Below are positions 24,575 through 32,643 of a stretch of 64,000 bases of DNA, piece by piece. The notes beneath the pieces were generated by a model. That model ran no database searches and was not told where the DNA came from. It saw nothing but the letters and a program-made list of their open reading frames with translations. Source of the stretch: Marivita sp. S6314 (GTDB taxonomy: Bacteria > Pseudomonadota > Alphaproteobacteria > Rhodobacterales > Rhodobacteraceae); assembly GCF_023015985.1 (NCBI RefSeq), contig NZ_JALKAO010000001.1, positions 496,001 through 560,000 of the forward strand, read 5' to 3'. Within the stretch, counting starts at the first letter, position 1. Every line of letters starts with the position of its first letter. A program made the position numbers and the translations under genes.

Positions 24575-25363
24575 TTATCCTCCCACAATCACGGGCCAGC
24601 CGATCACTGCGGCACCTGCCGCGATCAGAGCAACGCCCATTGGTTTTGTTGTATAATGCCCGATCTGGGGCAGCTTTTCGATCACCATGAACAGCGTCGC
24701 CAGCCCCATCCAGGCCAGGTTCATCACCCCGCCGACAAAGCCCAGCGCCATGAACCCCCAGCAACAGCCCACGCAGAACACGCCAAGGCCCAGACCCATG
24801 CGCACCCCACCCAGACCGCCGGTTCTCCAGCGCGTCAGGAAGTACGACATCGGGCTGTGGCAAACGCCGTGACAGACCTCTTTCACCTTTGTGAACTGGA
24901 ACGCGCCGACAAGAACCAGCAGACCACCCTGCACCCAATTGCTGCGGGCGATGCCCAGCATGTCGACCACGCCACCAAAGAGAAGCGCCAGTTGCACGGC
25001 GGTGATCAGCGCCGCGAAGGCCACCCAGATTACGCCATACCCCAAAAGCACGCCCCACCACCCGATACGGGTGCCATTGGCACTGACCATCAGGTCTTCA
25101 TAGGCCCGCAGGGTCGGCACCATGGTGGGCAACATCATCGCCGCCATCATGATCGCCCACATGGTAAACAGCGGTCCGAACTCGGCCATGGGCATATACA
25201 TGTCCATCCGCGGGTCCATAGTCTGCATGGCCTGGCCCATCGGCCCCGGTCGCCCCAAAAGGTCGAGGTCCATGCCGATCGCCATCATGTACAGAAAGAC
25301 CCACGACCCAAGGATCGCCCCAAAGAACGTCAGCCATCCAATTGTGCGAAATGTGCCCTGCAC
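24575..25363 (-). CDS. DUF2182 predicted metal-binding membrane protein
   Basis: A 262-residue membrane protein with about seven helices and a GTG start at 25363. Eighteen of the first 100 residues are methionine, including MWAIMMAAMMLPTM. Further candidate ligands are C164-H165 and C168-H169 (CHGVCH), and C197, C200, C201 (CVGCC). The family is annotated only as predicted metal-binding. Methionine-rich membrane helices recall copper transport or copper-site proteins. It is the first gene of the operon with DUF1326 and DinB, divergent from a FadR-type regulator across a perfect palindrome, so the regulator probably controls it. Confidence 0.88.
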   Translation of the reverse strand: MQGTFRTIGWLTFFGAILGSWVFLYMMAIGMDLDLLGRPGPMGQAMQTMDPRMDMYMPMAEFGPLFTMWAIMMAAMMLPTMVPTLRAYEDLMVSANGTRIGWWGVLLGYGVIWVAFAALITAVQLALLFGGVVDMLGIARSNWVQGGLLVLVGAFQFTKVKEVCHGVCHSPMSYFLTRWRTGGLGGVRMGLGLGVFCVGCCWGFMALGFVGGVMNLAWMGLATLFMVIEKLPQIGHYTTKPMGVALIAAGAAVIGWPVIVGG

Positions 25364-25400
25364 GCGGTCGCCTCCCCAGACTCACCTTGACCTGATCAAT

Positions 25401-25422
25401 GTCAGACAATTAAATGTCTGAC
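25401..25422. promoter_or_regulatory. Perfect palindromic operator for the FadR-type regulator
   Basis: GTCAGACA and TGTCTGAC flank ATTAAA, with 8-bp perfect arms. The site lies in the 61-bp gap between the divergent DUF2182 and regulator genes, ending two bases before the regulator's ATG. It fits a GntR/FadR dimer site that represses both directions. Confidence 0.75.
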
Positions 25423-25424
25423 AA

Positions 25425-26177
25425 ATGAAAAATGCAAAACAAGCCCCCAGCCTGTCCGTCCAGATCGCCGACGCCATCCGCGCCGCGATTGTCGAGGGCG
25501 CGCTTCTTGTCGGTGACCGCCTGCCGTCCGAGGCTGAACTGGCCGAGCAACACGGCGTGTCCCGGGCGACGGTGCGCGAAGCGCTCAAACGGCTTGCCGC
25601 GCAATCCCTGATCCGCACCGAACGCGGGGCGTTTGGCGGGGCCTTCATCAACCATCTGTCCTACGATGAGGCCCGACCGCAGCAAGTCACCACCTCAACG
25701 CTGTTGCTGGGCATGAATGCCGTCAGTTTTCAGGTCGCCTGCGAAGCACGCTATGCGCTGGAGCGCAGCTGCACGTCGCTGGCCGCGGAACGGCGCACGG
25801 ACGCCCTGCTGGACACGATGCGCTCTGAAATCGCGCGCCAATCCGACCCGGACCTGACAGACGAGGCCTTCTGCGCCTCGGACGTGGCGTTCCACCGCGC
25901 GCTGGTCGACAGCGCGGCGAACGAAGTGCTGAGCTATCATCTGGCCGGCAGCGTTGAGGCCATGCAGCCTCTGATGAACATGATCACTTTTACAGCCCGG
26001 TCGCGGGCCGAGATCGTTCGATTGCACCACCAGATCGTTACAGCTTTGGTGGAGCGGCGATCAAATCAAATTGACGAGGCTCTGACGGCGCTTGAACACT
26101 ACACGATTACCTTGGGCCAGACCGTGATGCAGCGACGCCGGACAGACGGCATGTCAAAGGATGGCCTGACATCCTGA
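25425..26177 (+). CDS. GntR-family regulator, FadR subfamily
   Basis: A 250-residue protein with an N-terminal winged helix (about 8-75: GDRLPSEAELAEQHGVSRATVREALKRL, shown here in parts, then RGAFGGAF) and an all-helical FCD effector domain (about 95-235). That domain contains the D..FH, H and H residues of its metal/ligand site (VAFHRALVDSAANE, RLHHQIVTAL). The start is ATG 25425, right after the palindrome. It is divergent from the DUF2182 operon and most likely regulates it and itself. The ligand is unknown; FCD regulators commonly sense small carboxylates. Control of the nearby dmdA is possible but untested. Confidence 0.9.
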   Translation: MKNAKQAPSLSVQIADAIRAAIVEGALLVGDRLPSEAELAEQHGVSRATVREALKRLAAQSLIRTERGAFGGAFINHLSYDEARPQQVTTSTLLLGMNAVSFQVACEARYALERSCTSLAAERRTDALLDTMRSEIARQSDPDLTDEAFCASDVAFHRALVDSAANEVLSYHLAGSVEAMQPLMNMITFTARSRAEIVRLHHQIVTALVERRSNQIDEALTALEHYTITLGQTVMQRRRTDGMSKDGLTS

Positions 26178-26221
26178 CGCGGCTTTCGAGTGCACTTCAC
26201 CATTTCTTTGCATCTGCGTGA

Positions 26222-26245
26222 AAGAATCTTCGTACGAAGATTCTT
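26222..26245. terminator. Perfect 24-nt palindrome between convergent genes
   Basis: AAGAATCTTCG-TA-CGAAGATTCTT lies between the ends of the FadR-type gene and ccdA. On the minus strand it runs into TTTC; on the plus strand into GGGGC. It is best read as a terminator for ccdA or a shared one. Confidence 0.6.
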
Positions 26246-26284
26246 GGGGCGCTCTAGTAAATTCTGGGGACTCTGACGGAGAGG

Positions 26285-27037
26285 CTACCCGAGCAGCGCA
26301 AGACCCGGAAAGGTTTCCAACAACCAGAATGCAAAGCTGGTGAACGCGCCCGTGACAAGGGCCACACCCACGACAACCAGCAACGCCCCCATCGCCAGTT
26401 CGATCTTGCGCATATGCTTCTTGATCCGGTTCATCAGACCCATCGCGCGGGTCATGAACATCGCAGCCAACAAAAACGGAATACCCAAACCCGCCGCATA
26501 AACGCCCAGCAGCACGGTTCCCCGCGCCACAGACGCCTCGGACGCGGCCAAGGACAGGATCGCCCCCAGTTGCGGACCAATGCACGGCGTCCAGCCAAAG
26601 GCAAAGGCCAGCCCCAGAACATAGGCCCCGAACGCCGATCCGCCTTGCTCCCCGGCCTCCAGCCGCTTTTCCTGATCCAGGAACGGGATCCGGAACACAC
26701 CCAGAAAGTGCAGACCAAACAGGATCACCACAACCCCGGAGGCCTGCGCCAGCTGTGTCTGGTATTCGAGGAAAAACGCCCCGAAGGCCGACGCGGTAAA
26801 GCCCAGCAGGATAAAGATCGTCGACAGCCCAAGCACAAAGAACAGCGCCGCAAGCACCGCCCGTCTGCGTCCCGATCCGCCCTGCTCCATCTCGGACACG
26901 CTCACGCCGGACATATAGGCCAGGTAGGGCGGCACAATCGGCAGAACGCACGGGCTCAGGAACGACAGCGCGCCTGCCAGCAAGGCAATGCTCATGGCCG
27001 GGAACAGGGCGGCGTCGATGATCTGGAATTCCAACAT
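26285..27037 (-). CDS. ccdA: CcdA-type thiol-disulfide transporter for cytochrome c biogenesis
   Basis: ATG 27037 (MLEFQIIDAALFPAM) gives 250 residues; a TTG at 27055 would add six. The protein has six membrane helices and the two conserved cysteine motifs of CcdA: LSPCVLPIVPPYLAYMSG near residue 30 and GWTPCIGPQLGAIL near 150. CcdA carries reducing equivalents from cytoplasmic thioredoxin to the periplasm for cytochrome c maturation. It is monocistronic, divergent from the tusA-like gene. A DsbD-like detoxification role is the alternative. Confidence 0.92.
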   Translation of the reverse strand: MLEFQIIDAALFPAMSIALLAGALSFLSPCVLPIVPPYLAYMSGVSVSEMEQGGSGRRRAVLAALFFVLGLSTIFILLGFTASAFGAFFLEYQTQLAQASGVVVILFGLHFLGVFRIPFLDQEKRLEAGEQGGSAFGAYVLGLAFAFGWTPCIGPQLGAILSLAASEASVARGTVLLGVYAAGLGIPFLLAAMFMTRAMGLMNRIKKHMRKIELAMGALLVVVGVALVTGAFTSFAFWLLETFPGLALLG

Positions 27038-27141
27038 ATCTTGGACATATGCCAACGCGCCAACCCTGTCACGCGACGCACGGTCACATGATCGTGCCAG
27101 ACCGGTGGACAGACCGCCGCACTGCGCCTAAGTCGGTGCGT

Positions 27142-27363
27142 ATGACTGACGATCTTGATGCCACCGGACTGCTGTGTCCCCTGCCCGTTCTCAAAGCCCG
27201 CAAGCGCCTGATGGGTCTGCCCCCTGGTGCATCACTCACGCTGCGCACCGATGATCCCGCAGCCATCGTGGACGTCCCGCATTTTTGCAATGAGGCCGGT
27301 CACAAACTGGTCAGCAGCCAGGAAGACGGCCCTGACATGGTCTGGGTGATTCAGAAGGCCTGA
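27142..27363 (+). CDS. TusA-family sulfur carrier protein
   Basis: ATG 27142 begins MTDDLDATGLLCPLPVLKAR and gives 73 residues, the usual TusA size. The invariant cysteine C12 is in the LLCPLPVLKARK motif. The second half has the conserved acidic strand LTLRTDDPAAIVDVPHFC. TusA-type proteins pass persulfide sulfur to tRNA thiolation, molybdenum cofactor or sulfur oxidation partners. No partner gene is adjacent; ccdA is divergent upstream, another thiol-related protein. Which pathway it serves is not shown by the sequence. Confidence 0.9.
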   Translation: MTDDLDATGLLCPLPVLKARKRLMGLPPGASLTLRTDDPAAIVDVPHFCNEAGHKLVSSQEDGPDMVWVIQKA

Positions 27364-27369
27364 ACGCAA

Positions 27370-27396
27370 AACGCCCCGTGAAAATCACGAGGCGTT
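27370..27396. terminator. Bidirectional terminator between tusA-like gene and rne
   Basis: AACGCC-N-CGTG pairs with CACG-N-GGCGTT around AAAAT, located between two convergent stop codons. Confidence 0.7.
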
Positions 27397-27416
27397 CTGT
27401 CAGGTTTCGATCAGGT

Positions 27417-30350
27417 TCAGCGCCCCAGAGACCACCATCCCCGCCGCTTCTTCTTTGGCGCGTCATCCGTGGCTGTCTCTGACTCTGCCGGTTCCGGCGC
27501 GGGGTTGGGCGCGGGGGCTGCAGGCTCCGGCGCATCTGCGACCACCGTGTCCGCTGCGACAGGCGCCGCAGGTGCCACCGCGTCATCAGCAACCGGCTGC
27601 GCAGGGGCTTCAGCTTCCGCAACGACGGTCTCCGCTGTTGCAACCGCCTCTGCCGCGACCACTGTTTCGGCCTCTGGTGTCGGAGCTTTCTTCGCCCGAC
27701 TGCGGCGTGCGGGCTTCTTCTCAGCCGCGTCTGACGCGGGCTCCGCGCCCTCTACAGGCTCCGCTTTCTTTCGCGTGCGGGCCCGTGGCTTTTTCTTCGG
27801 TGCCGCGTCTTCTGCCGCATCATCGGGCGTGTCTGCCTGCGCCTCGGTGTCAGCCGGAGCCTCTGCGTCCGCCTTTTTCTTGCGCGCGGGTGTTTTGCGC
27901 GCGCGGGTTTTCTTGGGGGCCGGGGCCTCCTTTGCTGCATCCGCGGGGGCCTCTGACGACGTCACAGCGGCATCGGTAGCGGGTTCGGCCGCGCCCTCTG
28001 CCTCTGCCGCAGGGGCATCTGCCTTCGGCTTGCGAGTCCGGCTGCGTGTGCGTTTGGGCTTGGCCGGCGCATCCTCTTCCGAAGCATCGGTCCCGTCCGC
28101 ACTGTCTGTCTTAGGCGTATCAGACGCGGCCTCTGCCGCCTCGTCCGGCGCATCACTCGACTCGTCCGGTGCAGAACCGTTCCCTTCGGACGCCGCCTCG
28201 GATCCGGTCTCGCCATCTTCCTGACGATCGCGGTTGCGATTGCGGCCCCGACCACCCCGACGCGACCGACGACGGCGCTTCTTGGGCTTCTGATCGTCAT
28301 CTTCCGACGCCTCGACCACCTCGTCCGTCTGGTCATCGTCTTCCGATGCCGCATCCTCGTCGATCTGATCCATCAGGGACGTATCCACCGACACGACCGG
28401 CGCAGTTGCCTCAGCAACCGACCGGGTCGCGGTTTTGAACTTCTCCATCGTGAAGTCCGGGCTGACCATGTGCACATCGCCTTCGATGCGCACCGACAGG
28501 CCATAGCGGGCTTCGATCTGCGCCACATGTTCGCGCTTCTGGTTCATCAGGAAGTTCGCAATGGAAACCGGACACCGGACCAGCACTTCGCGCGACCGGC
28601 GGCGCACGCCCTCTTCCTCGATCTGGCGCAGCACCTGCAGCGCCATGTTGTCGTCAGACCGGATCAGCCCAGTGCCATGACAGGCCGGACACGGCTGTGT
28701 CGTCGCCTCGATCATGCCGGGACGCAGACGCTGTCGGCTCATCTCCATGAGGCCAAAGCCGGAGATCCTGCCCACCTGGATGCGAGCGCGGTCGTTCTTG
28801 AGCTTGTCCTTGATGCGCTTTTCCACGGCGGCGTTGTTCTTGCGCTCGTCCATGTCGATGAAGTCGATCACGATAAGGCCCGCAAGGTCACGCAGACGCA
28901 ACTGACGCGCCACCTCTTCGGCGGCTTCCAGGTTGGTCTTCAGCGCGGTTTCCTCGATGGACCCCTCTTTCGTGGCCCGACCCGAGTTCACGTCGATGGC
29001 CACCAATGCTTCGGTGACACCGATCACGATATACCCGCCGGACTTGAGCTGCACCGTCGGGTTGAACATGCCCGACAGATACGATTCCACCTGATGGCGC
29101 GCAAAAAGCGGCATCGGGTCGATGTAGTTTTTAACGTTTTTGGCGTGGGACGGCATGATCATCTTCATGAAGTCCTTGGCGATGCGGTAGCCGCGTTCGC
29201 CTTCGACCAATACTTCGTCAATCTCGCGATTATAGAGGTCGCGGATCGACCGTTTGATCAGATCGCCCTCTTCGTAAATCTTGGCAGGCGCAATCGACTT
29301 GAGCGTCAATTCGCGGATCTGCTCCCACAGGCGCTGCAGATATTCGTAGTCGCGCTTGATCTCGGTCTTGGTGCGCTTGGCCCCCGCCGTCCGGATGATC
29401 AGACCCGCGCCCTGTGGCACGTCTATTTCGTTGGCAATCTCTTTCAGCTTCTTGCGGTCCGGTGCGTTGGTGATCTTGCGGGAAATCCCGCCCCCACGCG
29501 CCGTGTTCGGCATAAGCACACAGTAACGACCCGCCAGCGACAGATACGTGGTCAGGGCAGCACCCTTGTTGCCGCGCTCTTCTTTCACAACCTGCACCAG
29601 AAGGATCTGGCGCACTTTGATCACTTCCTGGATCTTGTAGCGCTTGGGACGTGGCTTGCGCTTCGGACGGATGTCGTCCTGGGTGTCGTCATCGGCAACC
29701 GATTCAATGCTCTCGTCGCGGTCCGACGGCTGCGCCTTGTCCTCGTCATCCTCATCGTCGTCATCGCTCGACGCGTCGTCAGATGATGTATCCGCCTCTG
29801 CCGTGTCCTGCGTCAAAGCCTCGTCTTCGTCGGGCTCGTCCACCGGTGTGTCGGCAACGGTTTCCATCGGCGACAGACCTTCGGCGCTGTCTGAATCTTC
29901 GGTCAGGTCAATGGTTTCCATGCCGGAAATCTCGTCCGACACGTCTTTGGTGGCGACGGCATCATCCGTTTCGGCCTTGGCCGCCTTGGACCGGCCCCGA
30001 CCCCGCCCCCGGCGGGATTTCGGTTTCTCGTCTTCCTCGTCGCGCTTGGCCTGCGATTCCGCGTAGGCGCGCTCTTCTTCAAGCAGCGCTTCACGATCCG
30101 CGACAGGGATCTGATAATAATCCGGATGGATTTCCGAGAACGCAAGGAACCCGTGGCGATTGCCGCCGTAATCGACAAACGCCGCCTGAAGCGACGGTTC
30201 GACCCGTGTTACTTTTGCGAGATAGATGTTGCCAGCAAGCTGGCGCTTGTTTTCGGACTCAAAGTCAAATTCCTCGACCTTGTTTCCATCGACCACCACA
30301 ACGCGGGTTTCTTCCGCGTGGGTGGCATCGATAAGCATTTTCTTAGGCAT
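27417..30350 (-). CDS. rne: Ribonuclease E
   Basis: ATG 30350 begins MPKKMLIDATHAEETRVVVV, the conserved alphaproteobacterial start, giving 977 residues. The open frame upstream to 30713 is leader. The S1 domain (about 36-275) is split by an acidic, low-complexity insert (about 82-238). Catalytic aspartates are in AIDVNSG (D453) and DFIDMDE (D496/D499). The zinc link is CPACHG (C554, C557). The C-terminal third is an Ala/Lys/Glu-rich disordered scaffold ending KKKRRGWWSLGR. RNase E cuts single-stranded RNA and organises the degradosome. The acidic S1 insert is a feature of this order. Its gene has a long leader, as expected if autoregulated. Confidence 0.96.
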   Translation of the reverse strand: MPKKMLIDATHAEETRVVVVDGNKVEEFDFESENKRQLAGNIYLAKVTRVEPSLQAAFVDYGGNRHGFLAFSEIHPDYYQIPVADREALLEEERAYAESQAKRDEEDEKPKSRRGRGRGRSKAAKAETDDAVATKDVSDEISGMETIDLTEDSDSAEGLSPMETVADTPVDEPDEDEALTQDTAEADTSSDDASSDDDDEDDEDKAQPSDRDESIESVADDDTQDDIRPKRKPRPKRYKIQEVIKVRQILLVQVVKEERGNKGAALTTYLSLAGRYCVLMPNTARGGGISRKITNAPDRKKLKEIANEIDVPQGAGLIIRTAGAKRTKTEIKRDYEYLQRLWEQIRELTLKSIAPAKIYEEGDLIKRSIRDLYNREIDEVLVEGERGYRIAKDFMKMIMPSHAKNVKNYIDPMPLFARHQVESYLSGMFNPTVQLKSGGYIVIGVTEALVAIDVNSGRATKEGSIEETALKTNLEAAEEVARQLRLRDLAGLIVIDFIDMDERKNNAAVEKRIKDKLKNDRARIQVGRISGFGLMEMSRQRLRPGMIEATTQPCPACHGTGLIRSDDNMALQVLRQIEEEGVRRRSREVLVRCPVSIANFLMNQKREHVAQIEARYGLSVRIEGDVHMVSPDFTMEKFKTATRSVAEATAPVVSVDTSLMDQIDEDAASEDDDQTDEVVEASEDDDQKPKKRRRRSRRGGRGRNRNRDRQEDGETGSEAASEGNGSAPDESSDAPDEAAEAASDTPKTDSADGTDASEEDAPAKPKRTRSRTRKPKADAPAAEAEGAAEPATDAAVTSSEAPADAAKEAPAPKKTRARKTPARKKKADAEAPADTEAQADTPDDAAEDAAPKKKPRARTRKKAEPVEGAEPASDAAEKKPARRSRAKKAPTPEAETVVAAEAVATAETVVAEAEAPAQPVADDAVAPAAPVAADTVVADAPEPAAPAPNPAPEPAESETATDDAPKKKRRGWWSLGR

Positions 30351-30805
30351 AAAGTCCGTTTGCACAGCTTTCGCCGCCTCCGATCCGGTAGATCGAGATG
30401 GGATAAACAGTGTCTTGTCATGGCGATTGGTGGCGCAGCGGCTGGCCGGGGCGACGTGCCCCGTTGCTCTAGCCTCGTGTCTTGCGCGCGTATCATCGCG
30501 TTTCTTCTCCGATACATGCCGGAACCCGGCTGCATCCGTTGCGAACCTGATGTATAAAGCGTCAGGCGTTTGTAAAAGGCCTTGCGGCCGTATCAGCCTA
30601 TTCCGACTCCAGGGCACTTTGCCGAAATACGGAATAGCGAAACTCTTGGCCCGGACACCGCATCGCGGACAGGGCTGGTTCCCAACATAAGGCGAGACCC
30701 CGCCCCGATACAATGGGCAATCGTCGCTTTTCTGTTTTGTCGTGGCATCCTAAGCTCTGCCCCCTAATAAAGTCACAACATACGTTCCACCAAAGGCCCG
30801 TCCCC
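30351..30805. other. rne leader and divergent promoter region (455 bp)
   Basis: No supported gene lies here. The rne reading frame stays open to 30713, but the extra residues (Cys/Arg-rich, no conservation pattern) look non-coding. A leader of up to about 350 nt would match the long autoregulatory 5' UTRs known for rne. The right part must hold both the rne and ybaK-type promoters; TTGTGA on the minus strand near 30775 is a possible -35, with no convincing -10. Confidence 0.5.
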
Positions 30806-31276
30806 ATGAGCAAAAGCCTGAAACGCGTGCGCGCCGCACTGGACGCCGCCGGACTGCCCGCCGACATCCGCGATGTCGGGCAGGCCCGCACGGCACAAGA
30901 GGCGGCAGATGCCGTTGGTTGCCACCTCGACCAGATCGCGAAATCAATTATCTTCCGCGCCGACAGCAGCGGCGAAGCGGTGCTGTTCCTGACCGCAGGG
31001 GGCAACACGGTCGATACCGCCAAGGCGTCTGCCTGCGCCCAAGAGCCGCTGGGCAAAGCGGATGCGACGCTGATCCGGGCGCAAACCGGCTTTGCCATCG
31101 GCGGCGTCGCCCCTATCGGGCATCTGACCCCGATCCGTGCCTGGCTGGATCCCAGATTGCTGGATTTCGACGTGGTTTGGGCCGCAGCGGGCACCCCACG
31201 GCATGTTTTTCCGCTTGATCCGGCGGTGCTTCCAAAAATTTCGAACGCACAAACATCTGATTTTGTTACGAAATAA
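30806..31276 (+). CDS. YbaK/ProX-type aminoacyl-tRNA deacylase
   Basis: ATG 30806 (MSKSLKRVRAALDAAGL) gives 156 residues; the frame is open to 30713. It is a compact YbaK-fold domain with the conserved lysine in DQIAKSIIFRA, the GxNxVDxxK segment GGNTVDTAKASACAQ, and the signature IGGVAPIGH (about 101-109). Family members hydrolyse Cys- or Ala-tRNA-Pro in trans. It is transcribed away from rne. The exact mischarged tRNA substrate is not shown. It is the second free-standing tRNA editing protein in the window, after the AlaX-type gene. Confidence 0.92.
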   Translation: MSKSLKRVRAALDAAGLPADIRDVGQARTAQEAADAVGCHLDQIAKSIIFRADSSGEAVLFLTAGGNTVDTAKASACAQEPLGKADATLIRAQTGFAIGGVAPIGHLTPIRAWLDPRLLDFDVVWAAAGTPRHVFPLDPAVLPKISNAQTSDFVTK

Positions 31277-31281
31277 AAGTA

Positions 31282-31359
31282 AATGTAAAAAACATTCACA
31301 TTCTCTCTTGCAAACTCCGCCCAAAGTCCCGATTTATTCAATGTGAAAGACATTCACAT
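31282..31359. promoter_or_regulatory. Pair of AATGT-N5-ACATTCACAT operators before DUF2852
   Basis: AATGT-AAAAA-ACATT (31282-31296) and AATGT-GAAAG-ACATT (31340-31354) are two perfect palindromes with the same arms and spacer. Both continue into CACAT. They are 58 bp apart, and the second ends 22 bp before ATG 31382. Such spacing (about 5.5 turns) suits two dimers of one regulator. I do not recognise the regulator. Confidence 0.65.
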
Positions 31360-31381
31360 CACACAAACAACGGAGTTAACC

Positions 31382-31801
31382 ATGAGCACCATCGCCGCCC
31401 CCGCTTCCCTTCCGGCCCGTCAGGGTTGGTTTTCCCGCACCGAGGCTTGGCTGGATAACAAGGGCAAAGGTGCCTGGATCGCAGCAATGGTCCTTGGCTT
31501 TATCTTCTTCTGGCCCGTCGGCCTGGCCCTTCTGGCCTATATGATCTGGAGCAAACGCATGTTCAGCAAATCCTGCAGCACCCGCCGCATGTCACCCAAA
31601 TTCACCACCATGCGGTCCTCTGGCAACACGGCTTTTGATGCCTACAAGAACGAAACCCTGCGTCGTCTCGAAGAAGAGCAGGAAAACTTTGAAGCGTTCC
31701 TGGAGCGTCTGCGCGAAGCCAAAGACAAGTCCGAGTTCGACCAGTTCATGGACGAACGCGCCAAGTCGGCCAAAGAAGCGCGTGAAAGCGAAGACGCCTG
31801 A
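31382..31801 (+). CDS. DUF2852 family membrane-associated protein
   Basis: ATG 31382, after GGAG, gives 139 residues. Residues about 30-57 form one or two membrane helices (GAWIAAMVLGFIFFWPVGLALLAYMIW, cited in part). A basic, Ser/Met-rich stretch follows, and then a long charged C-terminal helix (about 85-139: EEEQENFEAFLERLREAKD) likely to be a coiled coil. DUF2852 has no known function. The gene has an unusually elaborate upstream region with twin palindromes and ends at a strong terminator, so it is a separately regulated unit just before the RDD gene. Confidence 0.85.
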   Translation: MSTIAAPASLPARQGWFSRTEAWLDNKGKGAWIAAMVLGFIFFWPVGLALLAYMIWSKRMFSKSCSTRRMSPKFTTMRSSGNTAFDAYKNETLRRLEEEQENFEAFLERLREAKDKSEFDQFMDERAKSAKEARESEDA

Positions 31802-31817
31802 TCCGCGACACCACCTT

Positions 31818-31838
31818 GTGGTCCCGTACAGGGACCAC
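31818..31838 (+). terminator. Rho-independent terminator after DUF2852
   Basis: GTGGTCCC-GTACA-GGGACCAC, an 8-bp perfect stem followed by TTTATA, 17 bases past the stop. Confidence 0.85.
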
Positions 31839-31874
31839 TTTATACCCCTGGACAGCAAAAGACGGTTTTGAACG

Positions 31875-32324
31875 ATGTACGCGACCCACCCCTACCCCAA
31901 CCTGCCCGACCCGATGGTCCAGCCCGAGTTCTACGACTCCGTGGTCATCAAACGCGGCCTTGCGTGGGTCATTGACGCAGCGCTGATCCTGATGCTGGTG
32001 ATCCCGGCCGTGGTCATGACGGCGTTCATCGGGCTGTTTTTCCTGCCGCTGATGTTTCTGGTGGTCGGCTTCGTCTACCGCGTGGCGACCATCACGGGCG
32101 GATCGGCCACCTGGGGCATGCGCCTCATGTCGATCGAATTCCGCGACCAGCGGGGCGAATACTTCGACTTCTCGCAGGCGCTGATGCACACCCTGGGATA
32201 CACTGTGTCGATGTCGGTCTTCCCGCTGCAACTGATCTCGATTGCGATGATGTTCCTGACCGAGCGCGGTCAAGGTCTGACCGACTTGCTTCTGGGAACA
32301 GTCGCCATCAATCGCCGGGCGTGA
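31875..32324 (+). CDS. RDD family membrane protein
   Basis: A 149-residue membrane protein with the RDD layout: KRGLAWVIDAALILMLV at the first helix (Arg, Asp, Asp signature), a second helix (50-72), GGSATWGMRLMSIEFRD between helices, and a final helical region (about 105-128) with the GLTDLLLGTVAI ending. Some RDD proteins exchange ions or act as auxiliary membrane components, but most are uncharacterised. The start follows TTTTGAACG, with a weak ribosome site. It lies between two clear terminators, so it is transcribed alone. Confidence 0.9.
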   Translation: MYATHPYPNLPDPMVQPEFYDSVVIKRGLAWVIDAALILMLVIPAVVMTAFIGLFFLPLMFLVVGFVYRVATITGGSATWGMRLMSIEFRDQRGEYFDFSQALMHTLGYTVSMSVFPLQLISIAMMFLTERGQGLTDLLLGTVAINRRA

Positions 32325-32356
32325 CGCTCTCCCCCCAAGCGTTACCCCAGGGCAAG

Positions 32357-32386
32357 CCCCGCCTGAAACGGCGGGGTTTTGTTTTT
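32357..32386 (+). terminator. Rho-independent terminator after RDD gene
   Basis: CCCCGCC-TGAAAC-GGCGGGG followed by TTTTGTTTTTG, a textbook terminator. Confidence 0.92.
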
Positions 32387-32406
32387 GTCACATCGCGTCG
32401 CGCGTC

Positions 32407-32643
32407 TCAGGGCACACGCCCCGCCGGGCCATCGCGGTAATACGCCAAGACAAAAACCCGAATGGCCGAGGCCAACCCCACATCCATCCCGCGCCCTTCG
32501 TCGATTTCGGCTGCCAAGGCGTTGATCGGCTGCCCCCGTTCTGCGGCAATATCGCGAAAGGCCCGCCAGAACGTGTCTTCCAAAGACACCGACGTGCGAT
32601 GCCCCCGCAGGGTCAAAGACCGCTTGACCGGCCGCCCGCTCAT
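32407..32643 (-). CDS. Small ribbon-helix-helix domain protein
   Basis: A 78-residue protein: MSGRPVKRSLTLRGHRTSVS forms the DNA-contacting strand, and LEDTFWRAFRDIAAERG and INALAAEIDEG the two helices of an RHH_4-type fold. Such small proteins may bind DNA as dimers. The ATG overlaps the stop of the upstream DUF4169 gene (ATGA), so the two are translated together. Target unknown. Confidence 0.85.
   Translation of the reverse strand: MSGRPVKRSLTLRGHRTSVSLEDTFWRAFRDIAAERGQPINALAAEIDEGRGMDVGLASAIRVFVLAYYRDGPAGRVP

Noticed and set aside
25388-25401. FNR-type box upstream of the FadR-type regulator
   Set aside because: TTGA and TCAA are separated by 5 bases instead of 6, so the spacing is wrong.
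30351-30713. N-terminal extension of RNase E
   Set aside because: The conserved start MPKKMLIDAT lies at 30350, and the upstream residues show no conserved pattern. Treated as leader.
31341-31359. CRP site before the DUF2852 gene
   Set aside because: The half-sites TGTGA and TCACA are 7 bp apart, not 6, and the better shared pattern of both copies is AATGT-N5-ACATT.
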